Shown here piece by piece: positions 14,389-21,910 of a stretch of 21,910 nt of DNA (position 1 is its first letter; every line of letters starts with the position of its first letter). Location of the stretch: assembly GCA_002305535.1 (NCBI GenBank), contig DBRE01000091.1:23256-45165 (forward strand), written 5' to 3'. The DNA is from Syntrophomonas sp. UBA1376 (lineage in GTDB: Bacteria; Bacillota; Syntrophomonadia; Syntrophomonadales; Syntrophomonadaceae). A model generated the notes under the pieces. That model was not told the DNA's origin and ran no database searches. It was given only the letters and a program-made list of their open reading frames with translations. The translations under genes were made by a program, and so were the position numbers.

Positions 14389-17271
14389 CTAACGGTGCTG
14401 TTTATCCAAGTAATCCATCAATAAGGAGCCTAGTTTTAATATGAATACACCCTGTGCCCATTCCAGATCTTCATCTTCCAACTCATCCTGACGAAGCAGA
14501 ACCAGTGATAGATCGGGATGCGTGTTGAAAAACTGGGCCAGATCGGCCACCATTTCATATTCCATTCCCTTAAGGGCTGCCACATGTTCAACAGGTCGAA
14601 AGGCCACCACTACATCGGCTGTCTTAAAAGCCCTGCGGATATCCTTTATCAACCTATCCAGGTCTTTGCCAGGAATGACCGTGATCAGTAGCTGTTGGTT
14701 CTCCAGCATAACGTAGCCCCATTGGTATTTGTGCTTATGGTTAAAGCTCAGCCATAAGAAACTGGTGCGGTTATTGTCTTCGTGTAACAGGCGGAAACGG
14801 CGATTTTGTTTTAGTACTTCCTTGATCAACTGAGGATTGCACACTCCGGCACAATGCCATTCAACTTGCAGAGGTTGGGTCATCATACGCAAGGTGTCCT
14901 GTTCCATTTCATCCAACGACATAATGTAGGCTTTGATGATCTTTTCGCCGCGCATTTTAAGATATCTAATATCGGACTCATCATAAGGATGCAGTCTTTC
15001 CATCAGCATGGGTAAATTCTTGTTGAACAGTCCCTGTAATTCGGGCAAAACCACAAACATGGGGTCATTTACCCAATATCGATCTCCCATGGGTAGTAAA
15101 CGAGTGATGCTGATCATACCCGGGATTATGTTCTCATGAACCCGGTTTCCAAAGCGGCCATAGACGTTAAAGCGCTCTTCACTAAAAATATCTTCAAAAA
15201 CCAGGGAATTAGTGCCCTGAGGAAACACTCGATAGGCCCCCACAAAACTCATCATGAGATTGAAGGACGCTGCCTTTAAGTAAGGCGGAAAACGGCGCGC
15301 CTGACTTTCCCAGAAAAGGTTGGCTATGGAGGTATGATTACAGTTGATATCGTCCATACAATAGTGAGCTCTAAAGAACTGTTCATAGACACGTCGGATC
15401 GGTTCATCCCAAAAACGTCCCATGGTGTTGACCAGTTCGTAATACTCCTCCCGGGAGTCATCTTCAGAGCGGTTCCAGACCGGTTTTACGCCATAGGCAA
15501 ACATCTGCAGATGCTGCTGCACTTCTTCATAAGCCCCGATTTTCTCGCGTTCATCTAATTCCTCCCAAGAAGGATAGGTGGCTATTTTCCTGGATAGATC
15601 CAAGGGATAACGTTGAAAATGCCGTTCTAACAATAAGGTATGTTTGCTGATCAAACCAGTTGGTAAACCATAACGCTTGGCAGTTCGAGCAAAACTGACC
15701 CGCTTATCCGCTAAGTGCAGGTAAGCGTGTTCCAAGGCAGCCAGCCAGCTTCGCACTTTGGACACGCGGGGCTGATAGATGCTGGCGAATTCACTCCACA
15801 TAAATAGGATCCAGGCTAAAGTGTTATAGTCACGGCTACTGCTGTATAGATCAAAGGCTGCCATAGCTACCTGACGCAGTTCTTCATTAGGCCAGTTGTA
15901 GGCGGTGATATAGGAACTCAGTTCCTGACGATCGCGGTACTTACTTACTTTAATAGCTATCGCTTCCGGCTGCATAAGTTCTCGTTGCAAGCGATCCTTA
16001 TCCAGATTCATTTTGGTTCTGATCACAGCCGTGGGGAAATAGTATTCTCCCTGGCTCTTCGCCAGTACTTCGCAAGTCTCCATGTCATTGAGGAGTGCTT
16101 CTAACAATACCCGCCCCCGTACATCCTTGATGGCCTGGAGCGGAGTCATTCCTTCCAGTTCATGATGGGCTGTTGACAACCACTCTTCCAAGTATTTATC
16201 GTGCATTATTTCCGCTAAGATCTCTTCGGCCTCTTCTTCACTGAAAAAGTCGTAGCCTTCCACCCAGCGATAAGGCGCATGGAGGCGGCTTCTCTCCATC
16301 ATTCCTTTTAGCATCTGGGTGGCCCAGTTCAAGTCGTTGTTATCCTCAGCGGCTACTATGATACCAGCATTGCCCAAATATAGGCGGCGCAACAAGCCAT
16401 GCCCCTCACCCCAGGTGAATTTCAGCCATCTCTCATTGCGTTCCAAAAGATTGAACTCGCCGCCGTTCTGCAGATTAGTGCGCATTATTAGGCGGTCGTT
16501 TTCACTCAGATGTAGAGTTCGCGATTTCATGCGAGATTTTTTTATACCATGAGTAAGATCTATGACCAACCCACATAGAACCTCAGCGTGTTCTTTCAAA
16601 AACACCCGCGGATCATCGATTCCTTCAAATATCCGCAGTGAGTTCACTTCTTCTAATAGGTAGTTTTTATGTTTGTAGTTAACCAGGATGGGACGCCCTA
16701 ACATGATGGGTGTCTTGGCCACCTGCACGATCCTGGTCAACAGGAGCATGCCTTCTTCAACAATGCGGGTATGGGGACCGAAATCCCTCTCCACCACGTA
16801 CTGATTATGGCCAAAAATGTCGCGGATACAGACGGCATTGTTTTTTATCCATTGCACCTGATATACGGAAAGATAGGAATTCTTGAGAGCAGTAAAAGTA
16901 GGATAGAGATGTTCCTCCATCTCATCTGCTTTTTCAGCCATGTAGAAATCTATGATGGGTGAGACATCTCGATGAAAACGATAATCTATTACATACCAAT
17001 TCCAAAACAGATTGGCAAAGCCGCTTTCTATCTCCTGAGACTGGGCATAGGAGTTAAAGCGAACCTTCCCAGCTGCTTCCCAATTGTAAAAGTAGCGACG
17101 GGCATAGGAAATCAATTCTGATAGCGATGCTTCCAGATGAATTCCGTAATTTTCCTTTTTCGCTTGTGGAAAGTGAATCACCAGACATCCGCTATTCACA
17201 CCGCAGCAATCCTCGAAAGGCTTGCCGCTCCCACAGGTGCACAGAGTCTGGTGACTTTGTAAATTGGCCAT
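14389..17271 (-). CDS. Large SEC-C protein with a duplicated module, 960 residues
   Basis: Function unknown. Seen: N-terminal SEC-C-like motif (Cys11, Cys13, Cys22, Cys23), at the same positions as in the 417-residue protein at 3608 but without the NDP lead-in. Two copies of a module follow: copy A about 86-330 (FANLFWNWY, IRDIFGHNQYVVERD, LLTRIVQV, WLKFTW) and copy B about 649-885 (IANLFWESQ, FEDIFSEERFNVYGR, SITRLLPM, FLWLSF). Between them are EEWLSTAHHELEGMTP (about 362-377), the motif that ends the 417-residue paralogue, and a helical linker (about 400-620). The C-terminus is acidic and unrecognised. The start is the ATG at 17271, with GGGGGA at 7 bases; a TTG at 17319 is open in frame but its Shine-Dalgarno is too close. 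No signal peptide or membrane segment. Own promoter with a palindrome over the -10. Confidence 0.85.
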   Translation of the reverse strand: MANLQSHQTLCTCGSGKPFEDCCGVNSGCLVIHFPQAKKENYGIHLEASLSELISYARRYFYNWEAAGKVRFNSYAQSQEIESGFANLFWNWYVIDYRFHRDVSPIIDFYMAEKADEMEEHLYPTFTALKNSYLSVYQVQWIKNNAVCIRDIFGHNQYVVERDFGPHTRIVEEGMLLLTRIVQVAKTPIMLGRPILVNYKHKNYLLEEVNSLRIFEGIDDPRVFLKEHAEVLCGLVIDLTHGIKKSRMKSRTLHLSENDRLIMRTNLQNGGEFNLLERNERWLKFTWGEGHGLLRRLYLGNAGIIVAAEDNNDLNWATQMLKGMMERSRLHAPYRWVEGYDFFSEEEAEEILAEIMHDKYLEEWLSTAHHELEGMTPLQAIKDVRGRVLLEALLNDMETCEVLAKSQGEYYFPTAVIRTKMNLDKDRLQRELMQPEAIAIKVSKYRDRQELSSYITAYNWPNEELRQVAMAAFDLYSSSRDYNTLAWILFMWSEFASIYQPRVSKVRSWLAALEHAYLHLADKRVSFARTAKRYGLPTGLISKHTLLLERHFQRYPLDLSRKIATYPSWEELDEREKIGAYEEVQQHLQMFAYGVKPVWNRSEDDSREEYYELVNTMGRFWDEPIRRVYEQFFRAHYCMDDINCNHTSIANLFWESQARRFPPYLKAASFNLMMSFVGAYRVFPQGTNSLVFEDIFSEERFNVYGRFGNRVHENIIPGMISITRLLPMGDRYWVNDPMFVVLPELQGLFNKNLPMLMERLHPYDESDIRYLKMRGEKIIKAYIMSLDEMEQDTLRMMTQPLQVEWHCAGVCNPQLIKEVLKQNRRFRLLHEDNNRTSFLWLSFNHKHKYQWGYVMLENQQLLITVIPGKDLDRLIKDIRRAFKTADVVVAFRPVEHVAALKGMEYEMVADLAQFFNTHPDLSLVLLRQDELEDEDLEWAQGVFILKLGSLLMDYLDKQHR

Positions 17272-17362
17272 GCCGTATCCCCCCGGTACAGGCTTGCATC
17301 CTAGTGGATGCTCAGGCAATCTCCAACCACACAGCTATGTATCACTACACTTTTATTACGCC

Positions 17363-17407
17363 ATGTAATTTTCTATTCAATTACATCATAACAAATATTT
17401 TCGCCAA
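17363..17407 (-). promoter_or_regulatory. Promoter with operator-like palindrome upstream of the large SEC-C gene
   Basis: Minus-strand -35 TTGGCG (17407-17402), 16-base spacer, -10 TGTAAT (17385-17380). The -10 lies inside a perfect inverted repeat, ATGTAATT-N8-AATTACAT (17363-17386), so a protein bound to it would block RNA polymerase. The predicted start is near 17373, about 100 bases before the ATG at 17271. Box matches are moderate; the palindrome is exact. Confidence 0.5.
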
Positions 17408-17493
17408 TCGCGAATTAATTTTCTGACTTTTTTATTTGAAATGAATACCTTGGGTAATAATTCAGCTCCTTCTGTATATTACACTGCTATTAT

Positions 17494-18675
17494 TCAATCC
17501 TTGATCATAGTCCGGTAAAGACTGGATGAAAGATAGCCGCTATTAGGATCCCATTCTTCCAGTTGCTGCAACACCTCCTGAGCTTGTTGCGATCGATCAC
17601 TAAAATAGTAGGTACAGGCCAGGTAAAAAAGACTGTCATCAAAGTAATTGGAGGCGGGGAACCTATCCAGGTAGAGCAGATAATATTTTTCAGCCTGATC
17701 ATAGTCCTCTTGCAGATAATAGGTGCGGGCTAGATAATACAAAGCTTCCCGGTTCAAGTAACTACCGGTCTGCATCGACACCACCACTCCCAGATTACTA
17801 GCCGCGTTTTTCCAGTCCTTGGCCTGATAAGCCTGATAACCAGCCAGATAGTAATGTTCTTCCTGTTCTACGTCATAATGCGAACCTTCCATGGATAGTT
17901 CCTCAACTGCTGCGGCTGAAACAGTTTCATCAGGGGGCTCCTGAGGTTGCTCAACCAGGGCAGTCAACTGTTGAATGCGTTGCTGTAAATTTGCAGTGGT
18001 GGCTACATTTTGTCGATGACTATTGAGCACGATACCAGTTTGCATCACCAGAGCCAAACACAGTAGGCCGGTAAGAATCAGTAGGCGGCGACGGGTAAAA
18101 ACCGTATGAAAAAGGGGTTTAGGGGGCTCTTCTTCTTTGATAAACTTTATGGATCGCCTCTCAGGCATAGCTAAGTACTCTTGTAAAGAGCTGTTGTTGA
18201 TATCAAGCTCCAGACCTTTGCGCCAAATTCGGTGCGCTTCGTCACGATCACCTTCCGCCAGACAACTCAGCCCCAATACCTTATATAAGGAGACAAATTC
18301 ATCATGTTCCTCCATAAGCTGACGTAGCATTCCTCTCGCCTCAGCAAATCTTTTCTTTTCCAGAGTGGTCAAAGCCATTTTATATCGCTTTTGCCAGGAA
18401 CGAAAAGCCGGTTGCTGCAAGGTGCTCAAATTGGACTCAGCTACATCATTGTCCGGATCGATTTTCAGTGCTTCTTGCCAGCAGCGTTCAGCCCTTTCAA
18501 ATTCTCCCAATATCTGATAACACCGACCGCTCATATTCAATATCAAGCAATTATCAGGCCAGACTTGATATGCCTTTACCAGTATATCAAGAGCCCCGCC
18601 GACATCATGCTGCTGCAACTTGGCAGCGGCTGCGGTGAGCAAATCGTCAGCTTGATTGGTATCTAACGGTTTCAT
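17494..18675 (-). CDS. Membrane-anchored TPR protein
   Basis: Scaffold-type protein of unknown partner, 393 residues from the ATG at 18675. Seen: N-terminal TPR block about 15-165; one transmembrane segment about 198-217 preceded by Arg-rich TRRR, which predicts N-terminus inside; a short coiled-coil about 220-245 (NLQQRIQQLTALVEQ); a Pro/Glu-rich linker; and a second TPR block about 273-385 (HYYLAGYQAYQAKDW, ALYYLARTYY, DYDQAEKYYLLYL, LFYLACTYYF), resembling the outer-side TPR of YbgF/CpoB-type proteins. TPR units thus lie on both sides of the membrane. The start is uncertain: GAGGGTG lies 12 bases before the ATG; a GTG at 18690 and a TTG at 18696 are in frame upstream. It is divergent from the L,D-transpeptidase, which suggests an envelope role, by inference. 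Confidence 0.82.
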   Translation of the reverse strand: MKPLDTNQADDLLTAAAAKLQQHDVGGALDILVKAYQVWPDNCLILNMSGRCYQILGEFERAERCWQEALKIDPDNDVAESNLSTLQQPAFRSWQKRYKMALTTLEKKRFAEARGMLRQLMEEHDEFVSLYKVLGLSCLAEGDRDEAHRIWRKGLELDINNSSLQEYLAMPERRSIKFIKEEEPPKPLFHTVFTRRRLLILTGLLCLALVMQTGIVLNSHRQNVATTANLQQRIQQLTALVEQPQEPPDETVSAAAVEELSMEGSHYDVEQEEHYYLAGYQAYQAKDWKNAASNLGVVVSMQTGSYLNREALYYLARTYYLQEDYDQAEKYYLLYLDRFPASNYFDDSLFYLACTYYFSDRSQQAQEVLQQLEEWDPNSGYLSSSLYRTMIKD

Positions 18676-18860
18676 AAGACAATACCACACCCTCAATAAT
18701 TATTTTGCTTCTACAATTCGCCATCGGGGAGAATATTCCTCCCATTTATTGGTATTTATTATATTTAATGTCACTCTCGGCAGATAATACTCCCGCTTTT
18801 CTCTGATCAGTCTCCTCAAAATGACCATATACTGTTAACAAAAATGTGAGGTATAGATCC
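18676..18860. promoter_or_regulatory. Divergent intergenic region between the TPR and L,D-transpeptidase genes
   Basis: Toward the TPR gene a perfect -10 TATAAT is at 18763-18758 on the minus strand but no good -35 lies 16-18 bases upstream. Toward the transpeptidase a TATACT is at 18828-18833, also with a poor -35. An imperfect palindrome centred on GAATATTC with G-rich and C-rich flanks spans 18726-18743, downstream of the TPR -10, and could be an operator or a leader hairpin. Promoter assignments are weak. Confidence 0.35.
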
Positions 18861-19712
18861 ATGATATATGCCAGCCGTTACCTGCGACTGATGTCAGAAC
18901 CTATGGAAGGGCCAGACATTGCCTTAGTGCAGCAGATCCTACAGGAGATCGGTTTATTTAGTGGAGAAATCAATGGATGCTTTGATTTGGCCTGTGACCA
19001 AGCGGTGAGAAACTATCAGGAGCGGGAAGGCCTTCCAGCAGATGGAGTAATAGGGGTCAAAACCTGGAGCAGGCTGCTTGTAAACCATGTCAGGCCTGAT
19101 CGTGATCCAAAAAGGCTACGGCAACCCGGGGTTCTGATCACCATCGATCTTGATAAACGCAGATTGCACTTCAGTTCTCCCCAGGGAAAAACAAAAACCT
19201 ATCCCGTTGCTATTGGCAAACCGTCCACCCCAACACCTCTGGGCAACTGGACCATCGTCTCCAAAGCCCTAAATCCAGGAGGGCCCTTTGGGGTTCGCTG
19301 GATGCGCCTTAGCGTTCCTTGGGGCGGCTACGGCATCCATGGCACCAATAATCCCAAATCCATTGGCAAAGCAGTCAGCCACGGCTGTATTCGTTTATAT
19401 AATGAGGATGTTATTGAGATCTACGCGCAGACTCCGGTGGGTACGCCGGTAGTTATTATGGGTAAGGCCTATTCTGGCAGGATATTGAGAAAAGGAGACA
19501 AGGGGAGCGATGTGCGCTTCGTCCAGAGCATTCTAAAGGAACTCGGTTATTATAAATACAAATTGGATTCTTATTTCGGCCAGCATACCGAAGCAGCAGT
19601 GGTCGCTTTCCAGACAGCGGAGGGTATCCTGGTGGATGGTATAGTAGGCCCGGAAACACTGCATGCTCTGCAGCGCGCCCGTGATATCAAACGAGGTAAT
19701 TCCGAGCCTTAA
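18861..19712 (+). CDS. L,D-transpeptidase (YkuD) with two peptidoglycan-binding domains
   Basis: Cysteine transpeptidase expected to make 3-3 cross-links or related bonds in peptidoglycan. Domains: PG_binding_1 about 18-72 (DIALVQQILQEIGLFSGEINGCF), YkuD catalytic domain about 90-200 with IHGTNNPKSIGKAVSHGCIR (His160, Ser173, His174, Cys176 nucleophile, Arg178), and a second PG_binding_1 about 210-272 (DVRFVQSILKELGYYKYKLDSYFG). The start is the ATG at 18861 with GAGG 9 bases upstream; a GTG at 18846 overlaps the Shine-Dalgarno. 283 residues. No signal peptide or membrane anchor is visible, as in Bacillus YkuD, which is spore-associated; export route and timing are unknown. It ends 4 bases into the convergent ferredoxin gene. 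Confidence 0.93.
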   Translation: MIYASRYLRLMSEPMEGPDIALVQQILQEIGLFSGEINGCFDLACDQAVRNYQEREGLPADGVIGVKTWSRLLVNHVRPDRDPKRLRQPGVLITIDLDKRRLHFSSPQGKTKTYPVAIGKPSTPTPLGNWTIVSKALNPGGPFGVRWMRLSVPWGGYGIHGTNNPKSIGKAVSHGCIRLYNEDVIEIYAQTPVGTPVVIMGKAYSGRILRKGDKGSDVRFVQSILKELGYYKYKLDSYFGQHTEAAVVAFQTAEGILVDGIVGPETLHALQRARDIKRGNSEP

Positions 19713-19737
19713 TCCGGCTCATAAGGCCTAATGGCCT
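19704..19737. repeat. Two small hairpins at convergent gene ends
   Basis: GAGCC-N7-GGCTC (19704-19720), whose loop holds both stop codons, and AGGCC-TAAT-GGCCT (19724-19737), both perfect 5-bp stems. They lie where the L,D-transpeptidase and ferredoxin genes converge. Neither is followed by a T-run, so a terminator role is only possible. Confidence 0.35.
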
Positions 19738-19885
19738 GCAAAGGGCAACTGTCCGCACACTCACCACAGCCGGTGCAGACTTCCGGATCGATTTTATATA
19801 TGCCCATCCCGATAGCATTCACCGGGCAGACATCGGCACACAGACCACAGGGAACACAATCTTGTTCACTAATAATATATATCAT
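19709..19885 (-). CDS. 2[4Fe-4S] ferredoxin, 58 residues
   Basis: Small clostridial-type electron carrier. Two CxxCxxCxxxCP clusters are seen: Cys10, 13, 16, 20 and Cys37, 40, 43, 47, each followed by proline, which predicts two low-potential [4Fe-4S] centres. The ATG at 19885 follows AGGAG at 7 bases, and the gene starts 13 bases after the acyl-CoA dehydrogenase stop, so the two are surely co-transcribed. Its stop overlaps the convergent L,D-transpeptidase stop by 4 bases. It may carry electrons linked to the dehydrogenase, but no ETF or oxidoreductase gene is adjacent to show the partner. Confidence 0.95.
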   Translation of the reverse strand: MIYIISEQDCVPCGLCADVCPVNAIGMGIYKIDPEVCTGCGECADSCPLQAIRPYEPD

Positions 19886-19898
19886 GGTCGACTCCTGT

Positions 19899-21032
19899 TC
19901 AAAGTTGCGATGAGATCAGCAGCCGCTGGATATGGTTGGTGCCTTCAATGGTGGAGAGAACCCGGGCATCGCGAACTAACTGCTCGATAAGTGTTCCGTG
20001 CAAATATCCACGGGCACCTAAAATGTCAGCTGCAGAACAAGTGACGCGTTGAGCCATGCTGCTGGAAGCTAGTTTGGCCATAGCTGAGGCCACACTGTAA
20101 TCCCCTCCCTGATCGATAAGCCAGCAGGCTTTCCAGGTCATCAACCGGGCCATTTCAATGTCAGTGGCCATGTCAGCCAGAGTGAAGGCCACCGCCTGAT
20201 GTTTCTTGATGGGAGTCCCGGACTGTAGCCGGTTGTCAGCAAAATCCAGAGCCTGTTCCAGTGCTGCCCGAGCTATACCTACTGCCAGTGCACCTACCAG
20301 AGCGCGCCCCACATCAAAGGTTTGAGTCAGTAGTAAATACCCACTTCCGGCTTCACGGCTTTTTACAACCTGTTGATCCATAATATGGACATCGTCAAAC
20401 TTGACCCGCCCCACTGAAGTCAGATTGATACCAGAGGTTTGATAGATCTCTTCAGTCACGATCCCGGCCGCACTACCCGGAACCAGAAATATTCGCAAAG
20501 AGGACTTTTTGCCGCGGTTATCAATAGCCGCCACTACCGATATAAAACGAGCCATACCAGCATTGATCATATAATCCTTGCTGCCATTGAGCAGATAACC
20601 ATCCGGGACAGCCTCAGCATAACTGGCTATGTTATTGAGATCCGAACCCCCAGCAGACTCAGTTAAAGCAAAAGCTGCTGATCCACCATGGGCACCGGTC
20701 AGCAGAGGAAGGAACTCGCTCTTTTGCTGCTCGGTTCCAGCTAAAAGAATCGGCTCAGCCGCATGTAGCGTAGCCGCCACAATAGCCGCCATCCCTGGCG
20801 ATGCTGCCGCTAATTCTTCCACTACCAGAGCAGTGGAAAACAGATCCAGACCCAGCCCGCCGTATTCCTGGGGAACGGTAGGACAGAGCAAATTCATGCG
20901 CGCCATAGCCAGAAGCATCTTCTCTTTGTATTTACTACTACCCTTTAATGCAAATGGCTTAATATCCCGGTTAGCCATCTCCTGCACCGACTTGATCAAT
21001 TCCTGCTGCTCCCTGGTTAATGACAGATCCAT
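19899..21032 (-). CDS. Acyl-CoA dehydrogenase
   Basis: FAD enzyme that introduces the alpha-beta double bond in acyl-CoA during beta-oxidation; an ETF normally takes the electrons. Seen: N-terminal helical domain, the FAD/substrate motif FALTESAGGSD (121-131), YLLNGSKDYMINAG (146-159), the C-terminal helical domain, and the catalytic glutamate in TIEGTNHIQR (Glu363), the position used by short- and medium-chain enzymes and butyryl-CoA dehydrogenases. The length of 377 is normal. The ATG at 21032 follows GGGGAGGG. One base separates it from the XRE gene and 13 from the ferredoxin gene, giving an XRE-ACAD-Fd operon. The chain length acted on is not readable. Confidence 0.96.
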   Translation of the reverse strand: MDLSLTREQQELIKSVQEMANRDIKPFALKGSSKYKEKMLLAMARMNLLCPTVPQEYGGLGLDLFSTALVVEELAAASPGMAAIVAATLHAAEPILLAGTEQQKSEFLPLLTGAHGGSAAFALTESAGGSDLNNIASYAEAVPDGYLLNGSKDYMINAGMARFISVVAAIDNRGKKSSLRIFLVPGSAAGIVTEEIYQTSGINLTSVGRVKFDDVHIMDQQVVKSREAGSGYLLLTQTFDVGRALVGALAVGIARAALEQALDFADNRLQSGTPIKKHQAVAFTLADMATDIEMARLMTWKACWLIDQGGDYSVASAMAKLASSSMAQRVTCSAADILGARGYLHGTLIEQLVRDARVLSTIEGTNHIQRLLISSQL

Positions 21033-21033
21033 T

Positions 21034-21387
21034 TTATGCCCTCCCCGACCTTTTCCACTCCAAATAGCGGACGTAGTTCATAACTTCACTGATATCCTCA
21101 TCAGTCAGCCTGTTGAGCTGATTCATTATCTCAACAAAGCTCTGATTGCGATCAGGCACAACTGGTGGGTGCTGATTATGACCCAGTGTTTCCACAAAGT
21201 ACTCCAAGGGCTTGTCCAGAATTTCAGCCATCTTCTCCAACTGAGACAAGTAAAGACGACGCTTGCCTTTCTCATAGTTGGAAAGAGCAGACTGGGAACA
21301 GCCTATCAATCGGGCTAGTTGCTCCTGGCTCAGTCCCTTTTCCTCGCGGGCAGATTGTATTTTTATACCGATATCACGAAAACTCAT
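21034..21387 (-). CDS. XRE-family HTH regulator
   Basis: DNA-binding protein of 117 residues with an XRE/Cro helix-turn-helix about 4-60 (IGIKIQSAREEKGLSQEQLA, SQSALSNYEKGKR) and a short C-terminal helical region (DEDISEVMNYVRYLEWKR) probably for dimer formation. The start chosen is the ATG at 21387, with GGAGG 8 bases upstream; ATGs at 21408 and 21402 are in frame but lack a Shine-Dalgarno, and the second overlaps it. It is the first gene of an operon with the acyl-CoA dehydrogenase and ferredoxin, so it likely regulates its own operon; this is inference. Confidence 0.93.
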   Translation of the reverse strand: MSFRDIGIKIQSAREEKGLSQEQLARLIGCSQSALSNYEKGKRRLYLSQLEKMAEILDKPLEYFVETLGHNQHPPVVPDRNQSFVEIMNQLNRLTDEDISEVMNYVRYLEWKRSGRA

Positions 21388-21406
21388 AACATTATCCTCC
21401 ATTATC

Positions 21407-21436
21407 ATTGTATTACAAAAGAAGACCTGGCCACAA
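21407..21436 (-). promoter_or_regulatory. Candidate promoter of the XRE-ACAD-ferredoxin operon
   Basis: Minus-strand -35 TTGTGG (21436-21431), 18-base spacer, -10 TACAAT (21412-21407). The predicted start near 21400 leaves a very short leader before the ATG at 21387. Both boxes are moderate matches. Confidence 0.4.
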
Positions 21437-21528
21437 TTGCCTGCTGGGAAAACAGACCTTATGCGCAGTCTTTATTTTTCACCATAGGTAGGCTAGACTT
21501 GGATAAAACAAGGTAAGGGGAGCCAAGC

Positions 21529-21910
21529 ATGAAGTACCGCATCATTTCCGTGGGAAAAATTCGGGAATCCTTTTATGTCGAAGGCATTAAGGAATATATG
21601 AAACGTTTGCGCCCCTACAGTAATGTGGAACTGATTGATGGGTTGGAGGAAAAGACCAACCCCAAAGCTGGCGATAAGGAGATACAGAGGGTGCTGCACA
21701 AGGAGGGAGAGCGCATCCTGGCTCTACTCTCATCTGATGAATTAGTGGTAGCTCTAGACAGCCACGGTAAGATGCTTTCATCTGGGGAATTGGCTGTGCA
21801 AGTCGAAAAGTGGAATGTCTCGGGGCTGCCCCGCGTTAATCTAGTGGTAGGCGGCTCTCATGGCCTTTCTCCCCAGGTCAAACAAAGGGCTGATTTCACC
21901 CTCTCTTTTT
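21529..21910 (+). CDS. rlmH: 23S rRNA pseudouridine-1915 N3-methyltransferase RlmH (partial, first 127 residues)
   Basis: SPOUT-class SAM-dependent methyltransferase that modifies pseudouridine 1915 of 23S rRNA in helix 69 on 70S ribosomes. Seen: the family opening KYRIISVGKIRE, the LVVALDSHGK strand and the SAM-knot motif VVGGSHGLS followed by ADFTLSF. The right window edge cuts the gene; about 30 of the usual roughly 159 residues are missing, including the C-terminal knot and its conserved HQ region. The ATG at 21529 follows AAGGGGAG at 7 bases. It is divergent from the XRE operon, with 141 bases between the starts. Confidence 0.96.
   Translation, partial: MKYRIISVGKIRESFYVEGIKEYMKRLRPYSNVELIDGLEEKTNPKAGDKEIQRVLHKEGERILALLSSDELVVALDSHGKMLSSGELAVQVEKWNVSGLPRVNLVVGGSHGLSPQVKQRADFTLSF

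Noticed and set aside
17319..17319. TTG start for the large SEC-C protein, adding 16 residues
   Set aside because: Its GGAG is only two bases away, and the added residues lack family features; the ATG at 17271 has GGGGGA at proper spacing and puts the four SEC-C cysteines at the same positions as in the paralogue.
1..21910. CRISPR arrays, insertion sequences, prophage or attachment sites
   Set aside because: No regular direct repeats, transposase or integrase genes, or tRNA-end duplications were seen on reading; the window looks like stable chromosome.

Overview
The window looks like chromosome from an anaerobic, syntroph-like Firmicute (Clostridia, Syntrophomonas type). This rests on gene content and order: a tig-clpP-clpX-lonB-lon-engB cluster of the clostridial kind, fatty-acid activation and beta-oxidation type genes (an AMP-forming acyl-CoA ligase and an acyl-CoA dehydrogenase with a ferredoxin), a CBS/PAS sigma-54 activator, purine-rich Shine-Dalgarno sites and middling GC. 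The genus is inference.

Region by region. (1) 1-860, minus: 5' part of an AMP-forming acyl-CoA ligase that runs off the left edge. Its upstream region holds a well-spaced -24/-12 (sigma-54) promoter. (2) 861-1334: a long control region with three copies of an 18-bp inverted repeat (TGATAC-N6-GTATCA), which look like upstream activator sites. (3) 1335-3467, plus: the divergent gene for a sigma-54 enhancer-binding protein (CBS pair, two PAS domains, AAA+, HTH), the obvious candidate to bind those repeats and drive the ligase. (4) 3608-4861, plus: a SEC-C zinc-motif protein. (5) 4824-13995, minus: the protein quality-control block. It reads tig, clpP, clpX, terminator, then lonB, lon, ltaE (threonine aldolase) and engB, with a 9-9-9 inverted repeat in front of tig. 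(6) 14141-14215, minus: tRNA-Gly(GCC) with its own promoter and terminator hairpin. (7) 14389-17271, minus: a 960-residue SEC-C protein that contains two copies of a module also present once in the SEC-C protein of region 4, behind a promoter whose -10 box lies in a perfect palindrome. (8) 17494-18675, minus: a membrane-anchored TPR protein. (9) 18861-19712, plus: an L,D-transpeptidase with two peptidoglycan-binding domains. (10) 19709-21387, minus: a tight operon of XRE regulator, acyl-CoA dehydrogenase and 2[4Fe-4S] ferredoxin. (11) 21529-21910, plus: start of rlmH, cut by the right edge.

How it fits together: the left end is a self-contained regulatory unit for fatty-acid activation. The middle is the folding and proteolysis machinery (trigger factor at the ribosome exit, ClpXP, two Lon-type proteases, one membrane-bound), flanked by two related, uncharacterised SEC-C proteins that may be accessory factors. 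The right end combines envelope genes with a small redox operon. The least described items are the SEC-C module family, the sigma-54 switch with triplicated activator sites, and the inverted repeat before tig.
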